Source: Skeletonema tropicum (Eukaryota > Bacillariophyta > Thalassiosirophyceae > Thalassiosirales > Thalassiosiraceae). From it: a DNA stretch of 64,000 nucleotides. The notes under the pieces are model-generated. The model had not been told where the DNA came from and searched no databases. It saw only the letters and a program-made list of their open reading frames with translations. Below, piece after piece: positions 42,601 through 54,234 of the stretch (position 1 is its first letter; each line of letters opens with the position of its first letter). The DNA is taken from positions 4,588,001-4,652,000 of the forward strand of contig CM074130.1 of NCBI GenBank assembly GCA_037178625.1, written 5' to 3'. The translations under genes and the position numbers were made by a program.

Positions 42601-45600
42601 CGAGTTTGGTGCAGCCGATCTTTGACAGTGGAGATATTCCAAAAGCGATAAGGGCAGCTCAGCAATATATTCTGACTACTCCAGAGGCACACACTACTGG
42701 TATCTCTCGTATCAATGGAGGCGAGAGGGAGATAACTGGATACGAGTCGAAGCCCCGAGGTTCCTACAAGGCTCTTGTTTTCTTGAACTTTGCAGGAGGT
42801 GTGGATTCTTATAATCTTCTCGTTCCAAAAGGACAGTGCGGAAGCAGTGATGATGGTTATGCAGCTTATGCAGCGTCGCGTGGGAACGCTATCCCTCTTG
42901 ACGGCCTGACGTCTATTTCTGCTTCGGATCAGGTATGCAAGGAATTCGGGGTGCACAGTGACTTTTCTCTCTTGGCCGATCTGTACAACCAAACCATCTT
43001 CTTCGCGAACATTGGGACATTGTTCGAGCCTATGACTCGTCACGACAATTGGAGAACTGGGGATCTTTTCGCGCATAACGCTATGCAACATCAGCTTGCG
43101 AGAGGCGATCCATACGACGAGGTTCCTGATACAGGAGTCTTTGGTCGCCTCCTTGATATGCTACAAAAGCGAGGTCACCATACGTCAGCAAACAATCTAA
43201 ATGGCGAGAAAACTATGCTACAAGGCTTTCCAGAGAATCAGAATACTGTTTATGAAGTCAGTCTGTCAAATCCTTCTGATTTGAACCAGTACCCGACAGT
43301 CACTGACCTGATTGATGTAGCAAAGCAACTCAATGGAGCTGGTGAACTCGGGAACAGCTTCTTTGGCGAAGTTTGGTCTGAATCTGTGTCAGCTGCTTTC
43401 TTTGAACATGAGCAAAGTATGGCGATGGCAGCTGCCGGAATTGAAGTTACGGATTATCCACTCAACGGGGAGAGCAAGTTGAGTAAGGGTTTGAATGCAA
43501 TTGCAAATCATATGTTGTCGAGAGATTTCCGCAATGTTAATCGTGACATCTACGTCCTGCGCCACGGTGGTTTTGACATGCACCATTCTAGTGAGGTGAG
43601 TATTGCAGTTTATGAAAAACGATATCTTTTTTGATTGACCGCGTCTTCCTTACATATCTGCTTCAACAAAAAAAATCACCAGGATTTGGCCCCAGCATTT
43701 CAAGATATGAACGTAGAGTTAGGGAAATTCATCAATGAAATGCAGAGGCAAGGTATTTGGGAAGATGTGGCAATTGTTTTTGGCAGTGAATTTGGTCGCA
43801 GCGTCTCTACGAATTCGGGGGGTGGAACAGATCACGGCTGGGGCGGGTGAGTGCCAATTATAATCTTCCTCTCTGCTTGTGTGTATGTGTTTGCGTCAAT
43901 TTGCCTGAGTTCGCTAATTCGATGTCACGATTCCATTTTCAGTCACGCCTTTTTAATTGGAGGTGGGGTCAAAGGTGGAAAGGTTCTAGGTGACTATCCA
44001 CATCCTTTGAACAGTGCTCACGTGCAGTATACCAGGGGGCGCATGATTCCGACAACACCTCACGAATTTGTGTGGAATGGGGTGGCTCAATGGTTGGGAG
44101 TCCGGGACGAGTCAGATCTCGACCTTGTGCTACCGAATAGTAAGAGTTTCAGCAAATGTGACCATTTCACTGACAAAGATTTGTTTGTGGACGGGGCTTG
44201 CGATTGCACCGTCATCAATGGTGAATGCAGTTGCCAATGTGACACTGTTACTTACTCTCCAACCGTGAGCCCAACAGTATCTCCGAGTCAATCACCCAGC
44301 ACTGAACCGACTTCTCATCCGAGCTCCTTGCCTACGGTGATACCCTCAGTTAGTCCAACTTACAACCCAACTGATTCCCCTACAGCGGGTCTTCCTGATG
44401 GCGGAATTCTCGTGAGCTCTATTATTGACAGTGATAGCTCCAGCTCGCATTTCGGCTGCAACTCTGTGTCACGCGCTTGGGCATCTGTAGACGGTTCATT
44501 AGAGAAGTTTCACTGCGATAGAACTGATCTCCACAATGTCCCAGCGGGTCAAATCTTTAGTCCGCCTTACGTGCAAGCTACGATTGCGAAGAAAGTGAGG
44601 ATTTATGCTGGAGATGCTGGTACAGGTTTGGATCCCATTGGTGTGATGCTGGAAGGTAGAATCAATCCAGAAGCGCAGTGGGAAGTGATTGGTTCGGGAG
44701 ATTTGGAGTATTCAAACAACAATGCAAGGAATGTTCGCTCGAGTGCTGTGTACATTGAGTCGACCTATGAGAGTGGAGATGTGAACTACACTTATGCTGA
44801 AGTGAACTTTCCCAGCAACAACAACATTTATTCAGACTACAAGGTGTCCTTTTTGGCAACGAGGAATTATGATTCGAATCGTCTCCAGTTTGCTGAATTG
44901 GAGATTCCTGGAATGTTGTTGCCACCACCCCCGACTCCGCCACCAACCTTGTCACCTTCTTTCTCTCCGTCAAAAGTACCTTCCGGTAGCCCAACGCTCA
45001 ACCCAACTGATTCCCCTACAGCGGGTCTTCCTGATGGCGGAATTCTCGTGAGCTCTATTATTGACAGTGATAGCTCCAGCTCGCATTTCGGCTGCAACTC
45101 TGTGTCACGCGCTTGGGCATCTGTAGACGGTTCATTAGAGAAGTTTCACTGCGATAGAACTGATCTCCACAATGTCCCAGCGGGTCAAATCTTTAGTCCG
45201 CCTTACGTGCAAGCTACGATTGCGAAGAAAGTGAGGATTTATGCTGGAGATGCTGGTACAGGTTTGGATCCCATTGGTGTGATGCTGGAAGGTAGAATCA
45301 ATCCAGAAGCGCAGTGGGAAGTGATTGGTTCGGGAGATTTGGAGTATTCAAACAACAATGCAAGGAATGTTCGCTCGAGTGCTGTGTACATTGAGTCGAC
45401 CTATGAGAGTGGAGATGTGAACTACACTTATGCTGAAGTGGGCTTTCCAAGCAACAACAACATTTATTCGGACTACAAGGTGTCCTTTTTGGCAACGAGG
45501 AATTATGATTCGAATCGTCTCCAGTTTGCTGAATTGGAGATTCCTGGAATGTTGCTGCCACCACCCCCAACTCCGCCACCAACATTGTCACCTTCTTACT

Positions 45601-46202
45601 CTCCGACGAAATCACCTACAGCACCCCCCACACCTGCTCCAACACCTCATCCAACTGCTGAAGTCGCGGAGGGCGCACAAGCTGTGAACACGGTATTATA
45701 TCCTGGTTCTGTCCAGTCATTTGGTTGCTCTCGCACAGTTCGTGCGGCTCATGCCATCTACCCGTCAACTGAGAAATACCTTTGCGATCATCTTGATATG
45801 CCAACAACTCAGGATGGAATTTGGGTGGATGGCTTAGTCATTTCTCCTGCACATGGGAAGTTGTCGGTTGCAAAAGATTTGAGACTCTACACTCATAACA
45901 ATTGTGGCAATTGTGACTGTGTGGAGTATTTGTTGGAAGGTCGTGTGGACGCCAGCTCTGCATGGGAAGAGATTGGCTCTGGGGATTTTCCGTGGAAGGA
46001 GGCAAGTATTTGTAGAAATGCGAGAGGGGAACCAGTGAATTCAACATTTGAGAGTGGCGACAACGACCGCTGCTATGAATCTGTTAGTTATCCAAGCCAT
46101 TCAACTCCTTATTTGGATTACAAATACACATGCCTACGCACACGTGGAAATAATCGTTATCATCAATTGGGTAGGATTGAGCTCGCTGGATACATCTTGT
46201 AG
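36658..46202 (+). CDS. Secreted giant DUF1800-DUF1501 fusion protein with four discoidin-like modules
   Basis: Eight exons: 36658-37113, 37355-39642, 39750-39861, 39951-40134, 40222-41745, 41842-43595, 43683-43846, 43943-46202. All introns are GT-AG and all phases agree, giving 8,742 nt, about 2,913 residues. There is a signal peptide (residues 1-29, ending STTVDA). DUF1800 starts at residue 153 (ATFGPTRESIN), is interrupted by about 760 residues, then resumes with FYDQYVRNGFGSYRKLL, AREIMQLFSIGLFML and the Tyr-Ala-Gly-Ala-Trp-Thr-Gly block. DUF1501 follows (about 1825-2230: FLNFAGGVDSYNLLVP, RHGGFDMHHSSE, GSEFGRSVSTNSGGGTDHGW), a family in the alkaline-phosphatase/sulfatase fold. Ser/Thr/Pro linkers and F5/8-C-like modules (about 543-700, 2313-2488, 2525-2700, 2737-2912) suggest a cell-surface or wall protein. 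Substrate unknown. Confidence 0.88.
44365..45636 (+). repeat. Near-identical 636-bp tandem duplication inside the last exon
   Basis: The block starting ACCCAACTGATTCCCCTACA occurs at 44365 and 45001, a period of 636 bp (212 codons, frame kept). It covers one linker and one whole discoidin-like module. Differences are few: AACTTT/GGCTTT near 44806/45442, TTCAGA/TTCGGA, and changes in the following linker. Confidence 0.9.
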
Positions 46203-46864
46203 TTGAGCTTCTCTAGACAACTCGAAGAAAACATCTGCTTGGCGGGAAGACGAAGTAAGGACATGCAGACAATCCTGGGATTAATTGATACGATTTAGGA
46301 AAACATTCAAATTTAGGGGTCACAAAGTAATTGATTTGATTTGTCTTGAAGCCCCAAAGATATTTAAGCACACTTTTTTAACCTTCGATTTGTAGTAGTG
46401 ACCGGGGTACGGTTGATATTTGTTGAAGCAGTTGATCTAAAGTTTTGTACAGAATGTACTTAAAGCAAACACTCAATCTGTGAACAGCTTTCCTGCCTCA
46501 GCTTTTTTTAGTTGTGATTGCAGTCATTACAGATGCTCGCCTCCGAGGCTGATAGCAACCTTCATTCGGCTTTCGGAAGTCTCGAATTGGTGATTAAGAT
46601 ATGTATGGTATCGTATTGATGAACTAAGATCTGGATCCCTGTCTGCACTCTGTAACGTGAGCATGTAGGCATAAATAATAAGATGTTTGTGGGAAGAAAA
46701 TCAAACATGTAATTACGCATTCCACTTCAATTAGCCAACTATTTACTCCTCTCGTACAGTCCGACGTTTTGAATAGCTGTGATCGACCAATCATTTCACG
46801 GATTAAAATGACAGCTTAAAAATATCAACCATCTGCAAGCCCCCATTTGCGCAAAATTTTTCTT
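46203..46864. other. Intergenic, no gene seen
   Basis: 3' flank of the DUF1800/1501 gene. Short frames only; no repeat or hairpin of note. Confidence 0.5.
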
Positions 46865-47712
46865 CCCCTTCCTCCCTCTGCGGACTTTTGGTTGCATCTA
46901 CAGCGGCCGAGAGCATCAGCTAGATCCTCTTTGCTCAGAAAACCTCCCATATATCTCCACCAGCGTCATGATTGATAAGTCACATCCCTGTCTGGCTGCG
47001 ATGATCCAATGTTTCAGCGCTCTCTCAGGATTGTCATTATCGTTCCCCTCGATGTATCCAAGTTCGTCTCTAGCTCCCACGTGACACCAATAGCAGCCTC
47101 TTCCAGATGGTTCATTGTCTTTCCGCTGTCCTGCTCAACACCTACCCCATCATCATACATCATTGATAGTTTGTAATGCACCTCTGCATCTGCCAAATCA
47201 ACAGCCTTCGAATAACACTTAAATACACTGCTATAGTCTCCTTTCTCAAATTGTGCTATTCCTTCATAACAGATTGCGACTAGATCATTTGCCTTTACTC
47301 TTTTCACCCTGAATTTAACATATCCTTCCTGACTTTTTATAGGTTCTCGACAGAATGGGCAGGTCTTTTTTTCGCCTTGAGTTCCCCGCTCCCACTATAT
47401 TGGCATAATTGCACCCGTTGCACTGCTTTGCTGCAACAATAAAGTATCGACGATTTCGACAAATCAAGTGGCAGCGGCAACATGCAGATCGGGTAGTCGC
47501 CAAGATGGCTCCTTGCTGGTTGCTTGAAAAACAATTCGTCATGTAATTCAGCCACCCGTTTCCGTTTCTTGCATGCTTCTTCGTGTTGTGATTTGTGATT
47601 CATGCTCCTCTTCACATGCATCGCTGCAATATCGAACGAGATCGCAACCATCGCACTTCTTCAGCTTCTTGATGTCATCAATTTCTGAAATGCCGCACGA
47701 AGCACAACACAT
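46865..47712 (-). pseudogene. Broken MYND-finger/Sel1-repeat gene, copy 1
   Basis: On the minus strand from ATG 47712 the sequence reads MCCASCGISEIDD..., then CDGCDLVRYCSDACEEEH. This is a zf-MYND pattern of paired cysteines. A short duplicated stretch with a frame change follows, then a second metal-binding region (YPICMLPLPLDLSK), and after more frame changes a Sel1-like repeat (FKCYSKAVDLADAEVHYKLSMMYDDGVGVEQD). The C-terminal part near 46870 still resembles copy 2 (AAVDA.KSPQRE). MYND/Sel1 proteins are thought to act as protein-interaction adaptors and are numerous in diatoms. Several frameshifts make this copy non-functional. Confidence 0.75.
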
Positions 47713-48212
47713 GATCTTGATGTCACATATTCTTCTTGACTCATATTATCCACTAGTGCATATTTTCCGTCTCTCGCCACCGAAACGAGGAGCCTCTGAC
47801 AGACAAAATTGCTGAGGATCACTTGCGGACTTAGCAGCTAGAGCTAGCAGCTGGAAGCTGGAAGGTATAGAGAAGACGTATCTAAATAATGAGAGGAGCT
47901 AAGTCGTTCGTTCTGTCGTTCTGTCGGTCGGTCGTTCTGTCGTTCTGTCGGTCGGTCGTTCTGTCCGGGCCCTTTGGCGTGTCCTTTGGCCTTCACGGGC
48001 ATTTTCGATCGACTCTTTCTTTGATTGGCTTAGATTTGATTGTTCAGGGGGGGACACCCCCCCTTGCCCCCCCCGTGTTTAGAATTTTCGATTGACTCTT
48101 TCTTTGATTGGCTTAGATTTGATCCCGCGCAGCGGCTAGACGAGCGTCAGCGAGGCTAGTGATGATGATGAGCATTATTTCACGTAAGTAAGTATGGCAT
48201 GGATGGCTGAGA
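47713..48212. other. Repeat-rich spacer
   Basis: The spacer holds a minisatellite of CGTTCTGTCGTTCTGTCGGT-type units (47907-47965). It also holds a 40-bp direct repeat (48001-48040 and 48084-48123, ATTTTCGATCGACTCTTTCT type) separated by a G7/C7 hairpin-forming stretch near 48047-48075. No gene. Confidence 0.6.
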
Positions 48213-48920
48213 TAGCCATCAGGGGAAAAAGCGCCTCTGGCGCTCAGATCGGCCTGTTTTTAAGCGCATTTAAGCGCCTACGTAGCCCTGGTACAAAATC
48301 CTACGGGCTTTCTCGTAGCAGTAGGAATTGACACGTCATCAAAGAACAGCCATCCGGATGGTGCCACGTCATGATGTGACAGTCATTTGAATGGTGTTTG
48401 AGTGATGCCACGTCATGATGTGACACCATTCAGCTCAAAGGTCGACCCATCGAATGAGGAATGTTAAGATAGAAAATGGTTCACCTTTCACCTCGTAACA
48501 TCACTCTCCACCGTTGTCAATACTGCCGTCATAAACTCAGTATCATCATGGCAAAGAGTCTTCCTTCTTCGGACGTTGGCAATGCAAAGCCTTCGTCTCC
48601 TCAGTTGCAACAAAAAATGTCTGCTTGCATGGAAGTTGATGACGCTGTCGCTGATTAAATGTTCTGTTTGTTATGTAAAAGTATACATATGAGGTAAATA
48701 TATTTGTTGCAATCCAGTGCGTTGTCATCTATGATATTATTAAGCTACATCGCCTCGTTACTTCTACTTAAGTACATGCTCAAGCCAGGCAAGAACTCTA
48801 TTTCTCTTCCAGGAGAAGCGGGGAAGCTAGAGAAAGTGCTCCTTTTAAGCGGTAAAGTTGCGCTTAAGTGAAAAGGCTCAAATGGGGCCGATTTTAAGCC
48901 GCTTTTTCCCCTGATGGCTA
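48213..48920. mobile_element. 708-bp non-autonomous hAT-like element with 8-bp target duplication
   Basis: The ends are inverted repeats of 21 bp starting TAGCCATCAGGGGAAAAAGC. The element is flanked on both sides by GGCTGAGA (48205-48212 and 48921-48928). An 8-bp duplication with a short terminal repeat starting TAG is the signature of the hAT superfamily. Subterminal GGCC and TTTAAGCG motifs are repeated near both ends. The only frame of any length inside is 48476-48658 (60 codons), which is not transposase-like. Confidence 0.88.
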
Positions 48921-49139
48921 GGCTGAGAAGAGTGAAGGTGAGGAGATAGAGCAAAGAATTGGCTACAAGATTCTCCAAAAGAAGAAACCCGCCATTCAAA
49001 AACAATGAGTGAGAAATTGTATGAGGTCGCACCGCAACCCACCATTCAACTTGAACTGTACTACACTTCACTTCGGTAGAATCAAGAGAAGGATTACATA
49101 CTTATTCTCTAAAAGTAGAGTGTCTAGCTCGTGACCGTT

Positions 49140-49770
49140 TGATTTGATAGATGCTCTGAATAAAGAAAGTTTTGTGGATAAGATAATGCGATCCAGTGAG
49201 AACAGGAGAAAGACTACAATAATAGATCATTTCTACAAGAGAGATTATGAGTACTGTGCAACATTATGATGTCTGTACAACATTATGTAGCTATTGCTGG
49301 GCGAAAGGTGAAACAGGAGACAGGGCTCTGCAGTGTGATGCTTGACAACAGTGATGAATGGTCGCTGCAGCTGCAGCGCTATCACGGGAACAGGACTCAG
49401 TAGTGATGCTCGGGAGAAGACTTCTTGCGAAAGCACCCTTCTCTCTCTCTCTCATGATATGTGTAGAGGTGAGTTCCTTCCCTGCTGGGTCAATGATTCA
49501 GATACCCATAAACCTCATGCACCACCTTTTGAGATTGAGAAGTTTCATCGTCATCGTTTTGCTCCTTCCATTCTCTGCGGGTAACCAATACAGCGCCTAA
49601 CAATGTACGAGATCAAACTACGACATATAATAGTCCTTGCTCCGACTCCGATCATACGTGAATTTGGGTGATGCTCCCACCATGACAGGAAAATGTTGAA
49701 TTCAAACATGTGAACTTCATTTCGTTGAAAGGCATTCATTCCATGAAGGTGATAAGTAGCTGTTGGAAGC
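49140..49770 (+). pseudogene. Relic of a cytochrome P450 gene
   Basis: Patches follow the intact P450 at 50750-52441 in order: GATAGATGCTCTGAATAAAG (49146; matches 51535), ATTCAGATACCCATAAAC (49496; matches the PERF-side region at 52111), GAGAAGTTTCATCGTCATCG with TTCTCTGCGGGT (49536-49583; the heme-loop region), and GTTGAATTCAAACATGTGAA near 49695. The heme-binding Cys and all upstream catalytic parts are lost, and large deletions separate the patches. Confidence 0.75.
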
Positions 49771-50749
49771 TTGGAAGATGGGTATGTCAGACAAGTACCT
49801 CTTCCAAGAATCCACTGACTCATGCAGCCTTAAGACCGGTGTAGGTTGAAGCATCACCTCCACCACTCGTTTGCAGCCGACCATGAACCTAAGATTGAAC
49901 CATAATCTAGCAGCAACCTTAGTAGTGTATTGCGATCTTTAGCGCCGCATTCATCATTGCCGCTAGATCGAAAAAACTAACCGCAGCAACAGCAACAGCA
50001 ACAGCAGCGACAGGCGAGGACCCACGAGAGTTGCCACCACCTTCACCGTCACAATGACTGAAATCAACGTAGATTGACAAACTTTCGTTTTGAGTGGGCG
50101 TTTTTACAAGTAAGTAGGCAAACATGGCCAAATCAAGGTTCAGGTCAGTCCCTGTCACACCTACGTAGTGTCGGACATCAATCAAATTCATATTTATGTT
50201 ATCTGGTTTCTCGTTTCTCAATATGTTTCGGAATGCTTTCTCGAGGCTGGTCTATCATGACATCGCCAATGAAAGCACAAGTTGAACCGAATCCAAAAAC
50301 GTTGATCGTTTCCTTTAGATTTTAAGTCATAATAAGTCTTTTGTTATATCACCAAATATATTGATCAATAGCTCAATTGTTAGCAAGATTGGACAGTCCC
50401 CAGCCACCATAATCAAATAAAATATCGAAAAATAGGGATAATCCCTTTGCTATGATAAACCAAGAATCTTTGCCAAATCAAGGTTCAGGTTGTCCCCACC
50501 TTTTCACAGATACAATTTCTAAAAATAGGGATAATCCTTTGAAAATAGGGATAATCCCTTTGATAATCCCAATGCTTTGAGAATAAGTAGCCACGTATTG
50601 TACTAAACGACCAAGTCGAACTTCATGAAGTATTGTACTGAAGTAAGTACTTACTGAAGTGACTAAAATAATCTATCTATCACTTCAGTAGTCAAGACGG
50701 CTTGACTCTCTACAGTATAGCGCAGTTCTCAACTTTGGTAGCATAAATA
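49771..50749. other. 5' region of the P450 gene with short repeats
   Basis: AGGGATAATCCCT-type palindromes occur at 50434-50446, 50527-50538 and 50547-50559. CCAAATCAAGGTTCAGGT occurs at about 50131 and 50475. No gene supported. Confidence 0.5.
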
Positions 50750-52441
50750 ATGAGAGCGATGCTAATGTTACTGAATTGGATCGGAGGGCTCTTTGCTGCC
50801 TTAATTCTGGGCGCTCTCATGAAGTGGATTATCTGGAGAAAGGTGAGTGGTAGAAGTAGGAAATGGAAATAGGATATTGCCTCAATGATGAAAAATCCAA
50901 ACCCATGCTCACACAAATCTTGCTTTATAACATGTTCTTCTACATTCTATTAGTCACCTTTGCACAAAATACCTGGACCTTGTTGCAAAGGTTTAGGACT
51001 ATTGGCATGGGTGAAAGGCGTATTCAAGGAGATAAACGAAGAGGCCTTCATGAAACCACAGGAGCGATGGTGGAAAGAAGCAGGGATTGACACTCCATTA
51101 ATTCACTGGACAGGCCTCTTTGGACGGCATTTCATTATGACTCTCGATGCCGAATGTGTGAAGCATATACTAACCTCAAAGTACGACGTAGACCCTCTCT
51201 ACGTGAAGAACTACACAGTAATCAAAAGATGTTTGGGTGATGGTCTGGTAACAGCAGACGGAACCACCTGGCACAGACACAGGCGTATCATCCAAGCTGC
51301 TTTTCACAACAAATTTCTGGAAATTTCCTTGAGCTGTGTGGTACCCGGTCTGGTGAAACGTCTGATGCAATCTTGGAAAGCAGAAGGAAAAGACATAGAT
51401 GTAGCCAAACATTTCTCTGCGATAACTTTGGATGTAATGGGCCAAGTAGCATTCTCGCACGACTTCCAAGCGATAAGTGCAGTCGAGAAGTGGTCATTAG
51501 ACAACAATCCTAGTGTCAAACTACACGACCCTTTGATAGATGCTCTGAACAAAGAACTCTTGCCAAACTCGTTCCGAATGCTTCTTGCGTGCTTCAACCT
51601 CCACCATTTTGACGATAAGATAATTCGATCCACCCGTGAGAACAGGAGAGTTCTCAATGAAGCTGTTGAAACCATCGTGAAGAACGCCCGAATCAATTTC
51701 AGTCAATCAAGATCAATATCAAGAGAGAGCGGCAGAAAGAAATGTTTATTGGAGCTCCTATTTGACGCTGAAGCTGAAGATGGGCATTCTGGACATGCAA
51801 ATCGATCGCTGTCTTTCAAAGAGTTGCAGGATGAAACGAAGACATTTCTCTTTGCTGGATATGATACTACGTCAACACTTTGTTCATTTGCTGTATATTG
51901 CTTGACACAGTATCCGCACGTACAAAAGCTCGTTTTCGAGGACATTATGAAGCATGCATCAACCACTGACCCGATTACATTAGATATGATTGGGAAGATG
52001 ACGTACTTCGATGCTTTTTTACACGAAGTTCTCCGCTTGCATCCTCCTGCTGGTGTGATATCACGAGATTTGTCGAGAACTACGAACTTGCTAGGTGAGC
52101 CCCTTCCTGCTGGGACGAGGATTCAGATCCCCATCAAACTACTACACCGCCATCCCAAGTACTGGACAGACCCCGAAGAATTCAAACCAGAAAGATGGCT
52201 AGAACGAGATGAGAAGTTTCATCGTTTTGCATTCTTGCCATTTTCTGCGGGTGGCCGTAATTGCATTGGGCAACGCTTCGCCATGTATGAGGCCAAACTA
52301 ATCATTGCTCCAATCATACGTGAATTTGAGGTGACGCTATCACCATCACAGGAGAATGTTGAATTCAAGCATGTAAACTTCATTTCGTTAAAATGTATTC
52401 CTTCCGTGAAAGTGAGAGCCAAACAGCGATTGCAACTGTAA
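50750..52441 (+). CDS. Cytochrome P450 (CYP4-like clan), two exons
   Basis: Exon 1 is 50750-50842 (31 residues: N-terminal membrane anchor MLLNWIGGLFAALILGALMK) and exon 2 is 50954-52441. The intron 50843-50953 has GTGAGT and TATTAG ends and phase 0, giving 526 residues. Diagnostic motifs: the I-helix oxygen-activation motif AGYDTTST (about residues 332-339), the K-helix ExxR (EVLRLHP), the PERW region, and the heme-binding loop FSAGGRNCIG with the axial Cys at residue 468. The length and the WHRHRRIIQAAFH stretch fit CYP4-type monooxygenases, which often hydroxylate fatty acids, sterols or carotenoids. The substrate is not deducible. It would be anchored in the ER. A decayed relative lies 1 kb upstream. 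Confidence 0.9.
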
Positions 52442-52775
52442 CTTTAAGACATGCTGGAGGTGGTCAAATAGTTGTAATGTGAATTGAGAAGTAAGGAGTA
52501 AATATATCGAGGAACCTAGACATTGATTACTCTTGCTCTTGTAACGGGACAACATCTCAACACGAGCACACTTTTAAAAGGACCAAAATCTCTTCTTCTT
52601 CTTTTCTCCTTTACCATCGTCAGCAGCTGCAACAGCAACAGAATCAGTGGCAATTGCACCGGCATTCTTCACCAATCTGATAGTATTGTTCCTTTTCAAC
52701 TCCGTCCCAAATGACTCCACGAGACCCTTGGCATGAAAGCACGCTTCAACACTGGTCCCACGACATCACGTCCAT
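52442..52775. other. Intergenic between the P450 and the MYND/Sel1 relic
   Basis: 3' flank of the P450. No feature seen except an AT-rich start. Confidence 0.4.
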
Positions 52776-53642
52776 TCAACTTGGCCTTGACCCAGTCCGA
52801 TTCCATCCAAACTCTTTCAACTTTCGAATACACACTTCCTCGGCTTCCTCCCTCTGTGGGCTCTTTATTGCATCCACAGCAGCTCTCTCAGCATTTTTAG
52901 TATTGCTCAATTCATTCTCATAATTTTTGATACCATCCCATTCCTCGCATCCAAGGTTGTATCTAGCATCCTGGGTGACCACCAATAGCAGCCTCTTCCA
53001 GATGCTAAGTTTCCTTTGCGTGATCTTTCTTAACACCTACCCCATAACTATAGAAAAGTGACAAAAGTGACAATTCGTAATGCTCCTCTGCATCTCAAAA
53101 TTCAGCAGCCTTTGTGTAATACTTAAATGCACTACTATAGTCTCCTTTTTTGTATCGTTCTCTTCCTTCATAGCGCAACGCGAATGGATCGTTCGCTTCT
53201 ACCCTCTGTTTGTCAGCTTCACCGTTCACTATCATGTCGAATCTAGTGTCCTTCCTCTCCTAAATACTCTTCCACTTCCGGTGCTTCTGAACGTTCTCGA
53301 CAGAACGGGCAGGATGGTTGAAGTTTCGCTTCCAGCGCACTCTTCATGATGGAATAAGCACACCCGTTACAACTGGATTTGAAGCAGAACGACGTTATGG
53401 TTTTCGATTCATGAAGTGGCAGAGGCAACATGCAGATCGGGCAGCTGCTTTCAGGTTGCTTGAAGAGAGTAACTCGTCACGTAGTTCAGCTGCTCGTGTT
53501 TTGCATGCTTCTTGGTGTTGTGATCTATGCTCCTCTTCACATACATCGCTACAATACCTGACGAGATCGCAATTAATGTGCACTTCTTCAATTTGATGTC
53601 GTGTCAATTTCTGCAATGCCACAGGAAGAACAACTCAACCAT
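52776..53642 (-). pseudogene. Broken MYND-finger/Sel1-repeat gene, copy 2
   Basis: The minus strand from ATG 53642 shows MYND-like pieces (CDLVRYCSDVCEEEHRSQH), AAELRDELL, then after a 2-base frame change CPICMLPLPLHES, a RING-like piece (SCNGCAYSIM, SCPFCRERSEAPE), Sel1-like remains, and a C-terminal segment (DARYNLGCEEWD, AERAAVDAIKSPQREEAEE). It is the same family and order as 46865-47712. At least two frameshifts and stops break it. The two relics bracket the P450 pair. Confidence 0.75.
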
Positions 53643-53899
53643 GTCATTATCTGTTTCTACGCTCATATTTTCCACCGGTGCTAAAATGCTCCATCAGCCG
53701 TCGAATCACCGCATAGCAAATCCTCCGATCGGACAAAGAGTGTCTACCACTACTTATTATCCTGTCTATCATCAAGACGTACTTAGTAGTGCTTGTCTCT
53801 CGATCATCGATGCGAGAAATGTTTGGAAGAGCAAAGCTGGCTACAAGATTCTCCAAAGTGAGAAAAACCATCATTGAATCTCTCAAGTGGAAAACCATA

Positions 53900-54232
53900 T
53901 GGAGGTGGTTTTTGTATTGGGACTCCTCAATCTCTGGGACCCACACAAACCAACAATCTGGACACACACCACGCCGTAGGCATAGGGCTGGACTCGGGAG
54001 GGTCTATTAGGGTGTTATTATGGTGTAGTAATTGTTTTACATGATGCCAAAGGCGTAGGGCTGGATTTTACAGGGAGGGTTGGGTTAGGATTGGTAGGTT
54101 TTCGGCAGCCAAAAAAAATTAGGGTTAACCCTAACAAAAAGCAAAAAAAATCTCTGAGACAAATCACCTATTGTAATAAAGTTTCCCAGGAGGGTTCACA
54201 TCCACGGAGTCCCAATACAAAAACCACCTCCA
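53900..54232. mobile_element. 333-bp MITE with TA target duplication
   Basis: The 27-bp terminal inverted repeats begin TGGAGGTGGTTTTTGTATTG and are flanked by TA on both sides (53898-53899, 54233-54234), as in Tc1/mariner-type elements. The interior has a GTAGGGCTGGA-type direct repeat and the palindrome TTAGGGTTAACCCTAA (54119-54134). No transposase is encoded. Confidence 0.88.
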
Positions 54233-54234
54233 TA

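Noticed and set aside
50434..50446. Resemblance of TAGGGATAA to a homing endonuclease site
   Set aside because: Only nine bases agree; the palindrome explains the pattern better.
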